A DNA stretch of 64,000 nucleotides. It comes from Paenibacillus cymbidii. GTDB taxonomy: Bacteria; Bacillota; Bacilli; Paenibacillales; NBRC-103111. The translations under genes and the position numbers were made by a program. This document shows positions 1 through 8,753 of this stretch, in pieces; within the stretch, counting starts at the first letter, position 1, and each line of letters begins with the position of its first letter. Below the pieces are notes generated by a model. It made no database searches, was not told where the DNA came from, and saw only the letters and a program-made list of their open reading frames with translations. The stretch is from positions 124,001 to 188,000 of the forward strand of contig NZ_SHLX01000012.1 of the NCBI RefSeq assembly GCF_004764705.1, written 5' to 3'.

Positions 1-73
1 TTTTCAAATGAAGGCCTGCAATAACGCCGCACCCAACGATGCCAAGGCGCACTTTCCGGTGTTGCGATTCCAT
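1..73 (-). CDS. Gfo/Idh/MocA-family oxidoreductase, N-terminal fragment (runs off the left edge)
   Basis: Reading the minus strand from an ATG at 73 gives 24 codons open to the window edge, with the start of a Rossmann fold (RLGIVGCGVIAG, a GxGxxA dinucleotide-binding loop), typical of Gfo/Idh/MocA NAD(P)-dependent sugar dehydrogenases. A GGGGA ribosome binding site lies 7 bases upstream. It is divergent from the beta-helix gene at 343, so the two probably share the 74-342 control region. Only the first tenth of the protein is visible, so the family call rests on the nucleotide-binding loop and on the presence of two complete family members elsewhere in the window (22436 and 42912). Confidence 0.72.
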   Translation of the reverse strand, partial: MESQHRKVRLGIVGCGVIAGLHLK

Positions 74-256
74 CGTCAAATCCCCATTCTTCATGAAATC
101 GGTTGCTTCTCCATCTTAAGAAATTGCCCGTCCCGGTACTACCTCAATCTTTTCGAATTCGTTGCAAATTTTTCGCCGCGGCGGCTTTGGTCGAGCGGGC
201 AGGCATTTAAAATCCGGCGAAAGAAAATATTTATAACGATTTGATTGAAATTGCAA

Positions 257-286
257 TTGATGGCGCGGGAGCGATCCCCCTATAAT
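257..286 (+). promoter_or_regulatory. predicted sigma-A promoter for the 343 operon
   Basis: TTGATG (257-262) and TATAAT (281-286) are separated by 18 bases, about 57 bases upstream of the ATG at 343. A 10-bp perfect palindrome AATTGCAATT (249-258) overlaps the left end of the -35 box and may be an operator. The rest of 74-342, which also serves the divergent oxidoreductase at 73, contains no convincing gene. Confidence 0.6.
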
Positions 287-342
287 CGCCTTGATGCGCC
301 GCATGGCGACATTCATCATTCATGACGATTCGAGGTGTACGC

Positions 343-2070
343 ATGCTCTTCTATATCGCTCCGAACGGCAATGATGGTGGTCCGGGCACGGAAGAGTCGC
401 CGTTTCGCACGCTTGCACGCGCGCGCGACGCCGTTCGCGAATGCAAGCGAAGCATGATCGGCGATATCGTCGTGTATTTGCGCGGCGGCGTTTACCGGAT
501 GGCGGAAACGGCGATGTTCGACGATCGCGACTCGGGAACGGACGGCCATCGCGTCACGTACCGCGCGTATCCCGGGGAAACGCCGGTGCTGAGCGGCGGC
601 GTCGAATTGGGCGGCTGGAGCAAGGCAGGTCAACTGCTGTACAAGTGCGATGCAGGCACGCTAAGGTTCCGCCAGCTGTATGTCAACGGCGAGCGCGCCA
701 TCCGCGCAAGAACGCCGAACAAAGGGAACTACTTCCGGCTTCTTCGTTGGGATCGGGACAATCGGGAAATTGTGATCGACCGCAGCCAGATCGGAGACTG
801 GCCCCATTTGGACCAGGTCGAGATGGTTGTGCAGCAATATTGGGCCGAGTCGACGGTAAGGCTTGCCGGCTTTACCGTTCACGGCAACGAGGCGCGCGTC
901 AAGCTGCAGGAGACGGAAGCGGACATCCTGTTCGTCCGCCCGCATCCGCCGCATGCGCAAGGGCAGCCGTTCCATTTTGAGAACGCGCTGGCGTTTGCGG
1001 ACGCCGAAGGCGAATGGTACAAGGCAGCGGACAGCGGCGACCTGTACTACATCCCGCGCGCCGGCGAAGACATGGCAACTGCGGAGACGGTAGCCCCCAT
1101 GCTCGAAACGCTGGTGAGCGTGGCGGGTACGCCGGATCGGCCGGTGCGCGACCTCGTGTTCGAAGGCATCACTTTCATGCATACGGGCTGGCAACGGCCG
1201 AACGAATGCGGCAATTTGACGCTGCAAGCCGGGCAATACAACTTGTTCGCCGACGCGAACGACAACCAGCGCGTCGGCCGGCCGCCGGCAGGCGCATACG
1301 TCGCTTGCGCGCAGCGCGTTCGTTTCGAGCGCTGCGAATTCCGCCATATGGGGGCGACGGCACTAGATTTTCATTACGGTACGTCTGGCTGCGAAGCGGA
1401 AGGCAATATCGTTGCCGACGTTTCCGGCAACGGGATATCGCTTGGCAAATTTAACGATCCGGAAGGCAATATCGGCGACGCGTACAATCCCTCCGATCTT
1501 CGCGAAGTTTCGACGGGCGACCGGATCGCGAACAATGTCGTCCGCCGGGTCGGCCTCGATTATTACGGCAGCATCGGCATCGCTGCGGGTTACGTGAAGA
1601 ACGCCGTCATCGAACATAATGATTTGGCCGATCTTCCGTACACCGGCATCAGCCTCGGCTGGGGCTGGCTGCATACGGACAGCGCATCGTCTTGCAATCG
1701 GATCGTGCGCAACCGGATTGCTTTCTCCATGACGCAGCTGTGCGACGGCGCCGGCATTTATACGCTGTCCAAACAGCCCGGATCGGAAATCAGCGGCAAC
1801 CTTGTGACGGATATCAAACGTTCCGAGTGGGCCGGTTCGTTCCCGATTTCGGCGATTTATTTGGACGAGGGCAGCGAAGGATTTCGCATTTTCAACAACT
1901 ACAGCCGGTATTCGACGCCGGAGGACGTCCATCTGCATCGCACGGGCGACAACGTGATCGCCAATTACGCCGCATCGCCGGACCGCGTAGCCGCGGAAGC
2001 CGGCCTGACGGAAGCGTATCGCGATCTGCTGGAGCATGCGGCGGCGGCCGGCAGGGAGGCGGAAGCATGA
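343..2070 (+). CDS. right-handed parallel beta-helix protein (pectate-lyase-like fold)
   Basis: 575 aa. The N terminus (FYIAPNGNDGGPGTEESPF, then a LRGGVYR segment) is the typical opening of cytoplasmic or secreted parallel beta-helix proteins related to polysaccharide lyases and GH families, and the body has repeated N-N-V / G-I-x-L turns (about residues 270-520). No signal peptide is visible, so it is probably cytoplasmic or exported by an unusual route. The ATG at 343 is preferred over the upstream in-frame ATG at 322 because GAGGTG lies 5 bases before it. It overlaps the next gene by ATGA, so the two are translationally coupled. It is distantly similar to the protein at 4811 (same VDTAGNDNNPG-type opening). 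The substrate is unknown; context suggests an acidic polysaccharide. Confidence 0.8.
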   Translation: MLFYIAPNGNDGGPGTEESPFRTLARARDAVRECKRSMIGDIVVYLRGGVYRMAETAMFDDRDSGTDGHRVTYRAYPGETPVLSGGVELGGWSKAGQLLYKCDAGTLRFRQLYVNGERAIRARTPNKGNYFRLLRWDRDNREIVIDRSQIGDWPHLDQVEMVVQQYWAESTVRLAGFTVHGNEARVKLQETEADILFVRPHPPHAQGQPFHFENALAFADAEGEWYKAADSGDLYYIPRAGEDMATAETVAPMLETLVSVAGTPDRPVRDLVFEGITFMHTGWQRPNECGNLTLQAGQYNLFADANDNQRVGRPPAGAYVACAQRVRFERCEFRHMGATALDFHYGTSGCEAEGNIVADVSGNGISLGKFNDPEGNIGDAYNPSDLREVSTGDRIANNVVRRVGLDYYGSIGIAAGYVKNAVIEHNDLADLPYTGISLGWGWLHTDSASSCNRIVRNRIAFSMTQLCDGAGIYTLSKQPGSEISGNLVTDIKRSEWAGSFPISAIYLDEGSEGFRIFNNYSRYSTPEDVHLHRTGDNVIANYAASPDRVAAEAGLTEAYRDLLEHAAAAGREAEA

Positions 2071-2828
2071 CACTGGTTGGCAAAACGGCGATCGTTACCG
2101 GCTCGACGAGCGGCATCGGCGAGGCGATCGCCGAGAAGCTGGCGGGCAGCGGCGTCAAGGTGGCCGTCACCGGGCGCGACGAAACGCGCGGGCGGCAAGT
2201 GGCGGAGCGGCTGCAGGCGCAAGGCGGCGAAGCGATCTTCGTCCGCGCCGACCTGAGCGACCCGGCGGCGCCGGAGCGCATCGTTGCGGCGGCGGCCGCG
2301 GCATGGGGGCGCATCGACATCGTGGTGAACAATGCGGCGCTCATCAGCAACAAGCCGCTCGAGCAAGTCGTACACGGCGATTGGGACAGCCTGTTCGCCG
2401 TCAATTTAAAAAGCGCTTTCTTCGTCGTGCAGGCGGCGCTGCCTTATTTGACCGCGAGCCGCGGCTGTGTCATCAACGTCGGCTCGACGAACAGCTTGCG
2501 CAATTCCCGCGACAATCTCGTTTATGATACGATGAAGGCGGCGCTCAACCATATGACCCGCGGCCTCGCCATGGAGCTGAAGAACCGCGGCATCCGCGTC
2601 AACGCGCTGCTTCCCGGCGGCACCGTTACGCCGGCGCTGACGCGCTGGCTCGAAACTTACACCGGGAGCGCCGAAGAAGGGCGCCGAATGCTGGACAAGG
2701 AGCTTGGCGAAGGCATCGTCGCCTTGCCGGAGCAAATTGCGGACGGCGTGCTGATGCTTGCCGACGAGCGTTCGTCGTGGATCAACGGCGCGGCGATTCC
2801 GATAGACGGCGGGGCCCATCTTACTTAA
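2067..2828 (+). CDS. SDR-family NAD(P)-dependent oxidoreductase
   Basis: 253 aa, normal for a classical short-chain dehydrogenase. Visible hallmarks are the cofactor loop TGSTSGIG (residues 11-18), NNA (88-90), catalytic Ser140 (NVGS), and the Tyr153-x3-Lys157 pair (YDTMK), so the full catalytic set is present. It probably oxidises or reduces a hydroxyl or keto group of a sugar acid released by the neighbouring lyase-like proteins; the substrate is inference. The start overlaps the upstream stop as ATGA. The following gene begins 15 bases after its stop. Confidence 0.9.
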   Translation: MTLVGKTAIVTGSTSGIGEAIAEKLAGSGVKVAVTGRDETRGRQVAERLQAQGGEAIFVRADLSDPAAPERIVAAAAAAWGRIDIVVNNAALISNKPLEQVVHGDWDSLFAVNLKSAFFVVQAALPYLTASRGCVINVGSTNSLRNSRDNLVYDTMKAALNHMTRGLAMELKNRGIRVNALLPGGTVTPALTRWLETYTGSAEEGRRMLDKELGEGIVALPEQIADGVLMLADERSSWINGAAIPIDGGAHLT

Positions 2829-2843
2829 TTGGAGGCTATATCG

Positions 2844-4787
2844 ATGCAACCAGACAAACGCAAGCCGAATGACGACGCGCCCGACATTCCCGTTCTGCAT
2901 GCGAACGAGGCCGTCGTTCCGCCCGAATGGGCGCTGCTGGAGCGGCAAATGATCGACGTGATGAACAAGGGAGCGCTGGAATTCGTGCAGCGTTATACGA
3001 ACGAAGACCGCACCCTCATTTGGCGCGAGGAATGGCCGGGCATGGACGGCTCGGACGACCCTTACGAAGGCTTCATGAACTTCCCGCTGTTTTATGCGCT
3101 TGGCGGCAGCGAGGAAGTGTACCGCGTGTCGCGCGAAATGTACGACGCGATCACTTGGCAGTGGACTCAGTACGGACAAATTCACAACGAATTCGACGCT
3201 TATTACGATTGGATGCATCACGGAGAAGGCTATTTGTTTTTCTACTTTTTCGGACTGGCCGATCCGACTGTGCCGAAGGACCGGCAGCGCGCGATCAAAT
3301 ACGCCGGCTTCTACAACGGCGAAGACCCGGAAGCGCTCAACTACGACACGGAACGCAAGCTGATCCGTTCGCCGATTACCGGCAGCAAAGGGCCGCGCTT
3401 CGTGCAAACGGCGGAAGACTGGGAGACGCACCGCGAAATTCTGGACGAATACTTGCCGCCGTTCGAAGACATTCCGGGCGTCGACGGCAACGGCCGAGTA
3501 TGTCCATGGTCCGACGACACCGTCTACCGCGAAATATTGAACCGGATCAACGAGCGCCAGGCGCGCGGCGACGTGCCGCTTAATCTGTGCTCGACGAGCA
3601 TGATGACGCACGCCTATATGTACACGGCCGACGAGAAGTACCGCGCCTGGGTGCTGGAGTATCTCGGCGCCTGGAAGGAACGCACGGACCGCAACGGCGG
3701 CATTACGCCGGACAATATCGGGCTCTCCGGGGAAATCGGCGAATACAACGACGGCAAATGGTGGGGCGGCTACTACGGCTGGCGCTGGCCGCACGGCGCG
3801 ATGACGATTCTCGAGCCGACGGTTATCGCCGGCTGCAATGCGGTGCTTCTAACCGGCGGGGACACGTCCCATCTCGACCTGGCGCGTTCGCAGCTCGATC
3901 TGCTCTGGTCGCTCGGCAAAGACGACAACGGCCAATGGGTCGTGCCGAACCGCCATTACGACGACGGCTGGCGCGATTACCGCATCCCGCATCCGATGTT
4001 TGCGGTATATCTCTGGAACGTATCGATGGAGGAGCAGGACGCGGCGCGCGCCGAACGCGGCTGGTCGTCCGCGCAGTTCGACAGCATCGATTCGCGCTAC
4101 AGCAGCTACGGCCAGAAGACGAACGGCGGCCATATGGGCTACAACGGCAATGCCGCCCAGTGGTTCAAATTTATCCGCGGCGGCAACCCGGATTACCCGG
4201 TGCAATTGCTGCGCGCCAAATACGCGATCATCCGCAAGCAGCTGGAAAAAATCCGTTCCGAGGAATATGCGCCGGAACGCACCGCGCTGTCGCAGGCGTC
4301 GATGACGATTCACCAGTGGCAGGAGCTGACGCCGGTCATCATCGAAGGGCTGGCGCAGCTGACGCTCGGTGCGCCGATGCACGTGTACCACGGCGGCTTG
4401 CAGCATGCCCGCGTTCGTTATTTCGACGCCAAGCAACGTCGCCCCGGTCTGCCGCAGGATGTGGCGGCGCTCGTCGACGGCCTCGGCGCCGACTTCGTCG
4501 AATTGCAGTTGGTCAACACGAGCCTGTTCGAAGAACGCGATGTGATCGTGCAGGCGGGAACCTTCGGCGAACACGCGTTTACGTCGGCGCAGCAGCTTGG
4601 CGAGGGCGGCGAAACGCTCGGCACGTCGGACGTGTCGGGCAAATGGCTGACGGTGCGGATGGCGCCGGGAACCGGGATGCGTTTGCGGCTCGGCATGAAG
4701 CGCTATTGCGCGCAGCCGACGTACGACACGCCATGGAGCAAGGCCGCAGCAGGAGTGAAACCGATCAAAGGCCGTCAGCTGGAGTAG
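2844..4787 (+). CDS. uncharacterised protein, probably alpha/alpha-toroid fold
   Basis: 647 aa with many Trp/Tyr/His and no signal peptide. I do not recognise the family. Aromatic-rich blocks (WREEWPGMDGSDDPYEG near residue 60, YYDWMHHGEGY near 120, GKWWGGYYGWRWPHG near 310) and predicted helical repeats are typical of (alpha/alpha)n-barrel carbohydrate-active proteins such as glycoside hydrolases and lyases. The ATG at 2844 has GGAGG 8 bases upstream, better than the in-frame TTG at 2829, which lies inside that site. Its position between an SDR and a beta-helix protein in one operon suggests a carbohydrate-processing role; this is inference. Confidence 0.7.
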   Translation: MQPDKRKPNDDAPDIPVLHANEAVVPPEWALLERQMIDVMNKGALEFVQRYTNEDRTLIWREEWPGMDGSDDPYEGFMNFPLFYALGGSEEVYRVSREMYDAITWQWTQYGQIHNEFDAYYDWMHHGEGYLFFYFFGLADPTVPKDRQRAIKYAGFYNGEDPEALNYDTERKLIRSPITGSKGPRFVQTAEDWETHREILDEYLPPFEDIPGVDGNGRVCPWSDDTVYREILNRINERQARGDVPLNLCSTSMMTHAYMYTADEKYRAWVLEYLGAWKERTDRNGGITPDNIGLSGEIGEYNDGKWWGGYYGWRWPHGAMTILEPTVIAGCNAVLLTGGDTSHLDLARSQLDLLWSLGKDDNGQWVVPNRHYDDGWRDYRIPHPMFAVYLWNVSMEEQDAARAERGWSSAQFDSIDSRYSSYGQKTNGGHMGYNGNAAQWFKFIRGGNPDYPVQLLRAKYAIIRKQLEKIRSEEYAPERTALSQASMTIHQWQELTPVIIEGLAQLTLGAPMHVYHGGLQHARVRYFDAKQRRPGLPQDVAALVDGLGADFVELQLVNTSLFEERDVIVQAGTFGEHAFTSAQQLGEGGETLGTSDVSGKWLTVRMAPGTGMRLRLGMKRYCAQPTYDTPWSKAAAGVKPIKGRQLE

Positions 4788-4810
4788 GCCAATAAGGAGC
4801 GATTGACACC

Positions 4811-6946
4811 ATGGAATCGATGATTACGCTTTATGTGGATACGGCCGGGAACGACAACAATCCCGGCACGGCGGATGCGCCGCTGGCGACGCTTGCCGGC
4901 GCGCGCGACGCGATTCGCCGCCTGAAGGCAACGTCCGGGCTGCCGCAAGGCGGCGTTACGGTGAAGCTGCGCGGCGGCGTTTACCGGCTCGCCGAATCGT
5001 TCCTGCTCGAGGAGCAGGACGGCGGCACGGCGGATGCGCCGATCGTTTATACCGCCGAAGACGGCGAAGAAGTTCGCGTCAGCGGCGGCATCGATTTGCC
5101 GGCCGCCGCCTTCCGGCCGGTGGAGAGCGTTGCCGTGCGGGCGCGCCTGCAGGAGCAAGTGCGCGACCGCATTGTGCAAATCGATCTTGGCGCGCTGGGC
5201 ATCACATCGTTCGGCCGCATCGAGCAAACCGGCTTCGGCTTGTCGAAGTCGGCCAATCACGTCAGCCCGCCGGAGTTGTTCTACGACGGCCAAACGATGA
5301 CGCTGGCGCGGTACCCGAACGTTGGTTACGTCAAAGTGGCGACGGTAGCCGATCCGGGCGGCAATCCGCGCGATTCGGACGGCAACGCCGCCGCCATCGC
5401 CGAAGAAATGCGCAAAGGCGCCACGTTCGCTTACGCCGACGACCGGCCTTCGCGTTGGCAGAATGACGGCGATATTTGGATGTACGGGTACTGGTACTGG
5501 GATTGGGCCGACGGCAACTTGCGCGTTTCCGCGATCGATGCGGGCAGCGGGCGCTTGTCGACGGAAACCGCCAGCTACTACAGCATCCGCGAAGGGCAGC
5601 GGTATTACTACTACAACGTGCTGGAGGAGCTGGACGCGCCGGGCGAATGGTACCTGGACCGGTCGAGCGGCATGCTGTATTTCTACCCGCCGGGTCCGAT
5701 CGGCGACAGCACGGTGCAGTTGTCGCTGCTTGGCGATCCGCTCGTGCTGCTGCGGGACGCGTCGCACGTTACCTTGCGCAAGCTGACGCTGGAAGCGGCG
5801 CGCGGAACGGGCGTTCAAATTGCCGGCGGCGCCGACAATCTGGTCGCGGGCTGCACGATGCGCCGGCTCGCCGGCTTCGGCGTGCTGATTGGCGAAGAAA
5901 ACGACATTCCGGCGTCCACGGCAACGGGCGTGCGCGAGGAGATCTTCATCAACGGCGGCGTACGCAACGGCGTTGTCAGCTGCGACATTTACGACACTGG
6001 CATCGGCGGCATCGTACTGGCGGGCGGCGACCGCCGCACGCTGACACCGGGCGGCAATTATGCGCGCAACAACGATATTTCGCGGTACAGCCGGCTCAAG
6101 CTGACGTACAGCGCTGCTGTGCAATTCAATGGCGTCGGCAACATCGCCGCGCACAACTACATTCACGACGCGCCGCATGTCGGCGTGCTCATTTACGGCA
6201 ACGACCATGTGACGGAGTACAACCGGATTTACAACGTGCTGACCGAAACGGGCGATGCCGGCGCCGTGTATATCGGCCGCGACTGGACCGAAATGGGCAA
6301 TGTCGTTCGGTATAATTTTATCCATCGCATCCATAACGACGCGTCGGAGCTGCACATCGGCATTTATTTGGACGACATGGCGTCGGGCGTGGAAATGTAC
6401 GGCAACGTGCTGCACGACATCGATTTGGCCGTCATGATCGGCGGCGGCCGCAGCAATGTGCTGCGCGATAATTTGATCCTGAACAGCAACCGTTCGCTGC
6501 AGCTCGACGCGCGTTCGAAGCCGGGCGAATGGGCGGAGAAGCATTCGAGCGAAGGGCAGGTCATGCACCAGCGGCTGCTGGCGATGCCGGTCGCAAGCGA
6601 GCCGTGGAGCAGCCGGTATCCGGCGCTGCTGACGATATGGGAGGACACGCCTTCGTATCCGAAATACAACGTCGTGCAGCGCAACGTCATTTACAAGACC
6701 GGGCGGAGCTGGTACCACGGCGGGCTCATGTCGGAGCACGAGGATACGATGTGGATCGACCCGACCGGGCGGGAGTTCGGCACGATAGGCGACAACTGGG
6801 CGACGAGCGACGATTTGAAGTTCGTGGACGAAAGCGGCGAAAATTTCGCCTTGCAGCCGGATTCCCCGGTGTATCGCAACGTGCCGGGCTTCGAACCGAT
6901 TCCGTTCGACAAGATCGGACTGTACAAGGACGAGTACCGCGGCTAA
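4811..6946 (+). CDS. right-handed parallel beta-helix protein
   Basis: 711 aa. It opens with LYVDTAGNDNNPGTADAPL and LRGGVYRL, the same module as the protein at 343, followed by a beta-sandwich-like insertion and a beta-helix with repeated coil motifs (for example NNDISRYSRL, HNYIHDAPHVGVLIYGND, YNFIHRIHND around residues 415-510). Such proteins are usually polysaccharide lyases or glycosidases with the active site on the helix surface. No signal peptide. AAGGAG lies 11 bases before the ATG. It sits 23 bases after the preceding gene and belongs to the same operon. Confidence 0.8.
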   Translation: MESMITLYVDTAGNDNNPGTADAPLATLAGARDAIRRLKATSGLPQGGVTVKLRGGVYRLAESFLLEEQDGGTADAPIVYTAEDGEEVRVSGGIDLPAAAFRPVESVAVRARLQEQVRDRIVQIDLGALGITSFGRIEQTGFGLSKSANHVSPPELFYDGQTMTLARYPNVGYVKVATVADPGGNPRDSDGNAAAIAEEMRKGATFAYADDRPSRWQNDGDIWMYGYWYWDWADGNLRVSAIDAGSGRLSTETASYYSIREGQRYYYYNVLEELDAPGEWYLDRSSGMLYFYPPGPIGDSTVQLSLLGDPLVLLRDASHVTLRKLTLEAARGTGVQIAGGADNLVAGCTMRRLAGFGVLIGEENDIPASTATGVREEIFINGGVRNGVVSCDIYDTGIGGIVLAGGDRRTLTPGGNYARNNDISRYSRLKLTYSAAVQFNGVGNIAAHNYIHDAPHVGVLIYGNDHVTEYNRIYNVLTETGDAGAVYIGRDWTEMGNVVRYNFIHRIHNDASELHIGIYLDDMASGVEMYGNVLHDIDLAVMIGGGRSNVLRDNLILNSNRSLQLDARSKPGEWAEKHSSEGQVMHQRLLAMPVASEPWSSRYPALLTIWEDTPSYPKYNVVQRNVIYKTGRSWYHGGLMSEHEDTMWIDPTGREFGTIGDNWATSDDLKFVDESGENFALQPDSPVYRNVPGFEPIPFDKIGLYKDEYRG

Positions 6947-6988
6947 ACGCGGGAGGACTTCCGGCAAACTGACAGGAGTTGATGCGCG

Positions 6989-8728
6989 ATGCTGGAATTG
7001 AAGTCTTACACGGACGCCATGCTGGAGCATCAAATGACGCCGGCCGGGCCGATCCCGACGGCGCACGATCCGGATGGCGTATACCCTTACGAGAGCTATG
7101 TCGAAACGAGCCGTCGCGCCGAACTGCGTTCTTACCGCTTCATATCGCTGGAGAACGAGCATGTGCGGGCCGTCGTTTGCCCCGATCTCGGGGGCAAGGT
7201 TTACGCGCTGCAGCATCGCCCGTCCGGCCGCGAAGCGCTTCATCACGCGCCGATCGTAAGGCCGATCCGCGTGCTGCCGCGGCACTTTTTCATCGGCGGC
7301 GGCATTGAGGTCAGCTTCCCGATCTCGCATACGCCGGTGCAGATCGTGCCGGTGCACTTCCGCTGCGAGCGGATCGGCGATCGCATCTATGTCTGGTGCG
7401 GCGAACGGGAGCTGCGGTTCGGCATGCAGTGGACGGTCGAATATTCGCTAGGCGAGCACGATACGTTCCTTACCCAGCGCACCGTGTTCTACAACCCGAC
7501 GGAAACCGCACATCCGTGGATGTCGTGGTCCAATGCCGGGGTGCCGGCGCGGGAGGATACGGAGTTCCATTACCCGCGCGGTCCCGTGCTGTATCACGGC
7601 GAGAAGATGGCGATGATCGATTGGGAGCGGGAAGGGCCGAAGCGGCAGTCCGATATGACGCGCATGGCCGGCTTCTTCTGGCGCGAGCCCGATTGCGGCG
7701 CGTTCGGTGCCTATACGCCAAGTCTCGGCTGCGGGCTGTACCACGTCGCCGACAGCGGCGAAGTGCCGGGCATGAAGCTGTGGACCGACGGCATCGGCCC
7801 GCACGAGGCGTTCATTACGCAGTATACGCTGGACGGCGAGCAATGCCTGGAAATTCAGGCCGGGCCGATCGTCGACCAGTCGATCAAGCAGGAGCTTCAG
7901 CCGCGGCAGAAGCGGTCGCATACCGAGTTCTGGATTCCGACGGACCGGCGCCTGTCCATCTACGATATTGAGCTTCCGGCGCCGGAGCTGATCCCGCTGG
8001 AGCGCGTTCCGCTGTTTGCCTGGCGGGACGGCTCGGCTTCCTTATGGACGCGCCTGCTGGACGCGTATTTCAGCGGCGACGATTCGCTTCGGCCGGCTCC
8101 TCCGGACGAATGCGACAACCGCTGGGCGCCGAGCGGCCTGGAGGAACTGGAAGCGGCGCTGCGCTGGGCGATCGAGGCATCGTCCGGGCGGGAGCGGGAT
8201 CGTTGGTTGTTCCAGCTCGGCAGCTGGTACGCCGGCAACGATCGCACGGACGAAGCGCTTGCGGCGCTGGAAGCGTCCGGCGACGACCGCGCGGCCGCCC
8301 TGGCCGCCCGGCTGCACCGGCGCGTCAAGGGCGATGCCGCCGCAGCTGCGGCCTGCTACCGGCGGATTCGCTCGCGCGTATTCGCGCTGCACCCGCAGGT
8401 GACATTCGAGCGGGACGTGACGCTTGCGCTGCTCGGCGACGAGACGCTGCCGGAGCGCGAGCGCTGGCTCGAGGCGACTTCGGCGCTGCAGGACGAGTGG
8501 CTGATCGAGCGGCGGGCTGCGCTTGCCGCGGACAAGGGAGATTACGCCCTGGCCGCGCGGCTGCTGGAGTCGACGCCGTTCCAGCTCATTCACCAGCGCT
8601 ACGCGCGCACGAAGCTTTGGCAGCGCGCGGCGGCGGCGCTCGGCCGGGACGCGGCCGCAATCCCGGCATCGCTCGGCGAGGACGATCTGTTCGTGTTCGG
8701 CGCGTACCGCGAATACGACGAAGAATAG
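6989..8728 (+). CDS. DUF5107-type protein (aldose-epimerase-like domain with C-terminal helical repeats)
   Basis: 579 aa. The N-terminal ~340 residues match the galactose-mutarotase-like beta-sandwich architecture of DUF5107 proteins (PDLGGKVYAL near residue 66, IGGGIEVSFPISHTP near 100, WMSWSNAGVPA near 175). The C-terminal part (about 370-579) is Ala-rich helical and TPR-like (SWYAGNDRTDEALAALEASG). DUF5107 proteins recur in carbohydrate-utilisation loci of Gram-positive bacteria and Bacteroidetes; the catalytic role is not established. AGGAG lies 10 bases upstream. It is part of the 343-10541 gene run. Confidence 0.8.
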   Translation: MLELKSYTDAMLEHQMTPAGPIPTAHDPDGVYPYESYVETSRRAELRSYRFISLENEHVRAVVCPDLGGKVYALQHRPSGREALHHAPIVRPIRVLPRHFFIGGGIEVSFPISHTPVQIVPVHFRCERIGDRIYVWCGERELRFGMQWTVEYSLGEHDTFLTQRTVFYNPTETAHPWMSWSNAGVPAREDTEFHYPRGPVLYHGEKMAMIDWEREGPKRQSDMTRMAGFFWREPDCGAFGAYTPSLGCGLYHVADSGEVPGMKLWTDGIGPHEAFITQYTLDGEQCLEIQAGPIVDQSIKQELQPRQKRSHTEFWIPTDRRLSIYDIELPAPELIPLERVPLFAWRDGSASLWTRLLDAYFSGDDSLRPAPPDECDNRWAPSGLEELEAALRWAIEASSGRERDRWLFQLGSWYAGNDRTDEALAALEASGDDRAAALAARLHRRVKGDAAAAAACYRRIRSRVFALHPQVTFERDVTLALLGDETLPERERWLEATSALQDEWLIERRAALAADKGDYALAARLLESTPFQLIHQRYARTKLWQRAAAALGRDAAAIPASLGEDDLFVFGAYREYDEE

Positions 8729-8753
8729 CGCACGACAACAAGGGGGCGTTTCC

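Noticed and set aside
8..244. 78-aa plus-strand frame at the left edge
   Set aside because: Low-quality composition and no ribosome site; it overlaps the minus-strand oxidoreductase start and the divergent promoter region.
2406..3794. 462-aa minus-strand frame
   Set aside because: It is antisense to the intact SDR and toroid genes, with no family motif; a typical high-GC shadow frame.
4775..7357. 860-aa minus-strand open frame opposite the beta-helix and DUF5107 genes
   Set aside because: It is Arg/Ala/His-rich shadow sequence of GC-rich plus-strand genes, without any domain motif or ribosome binding site.
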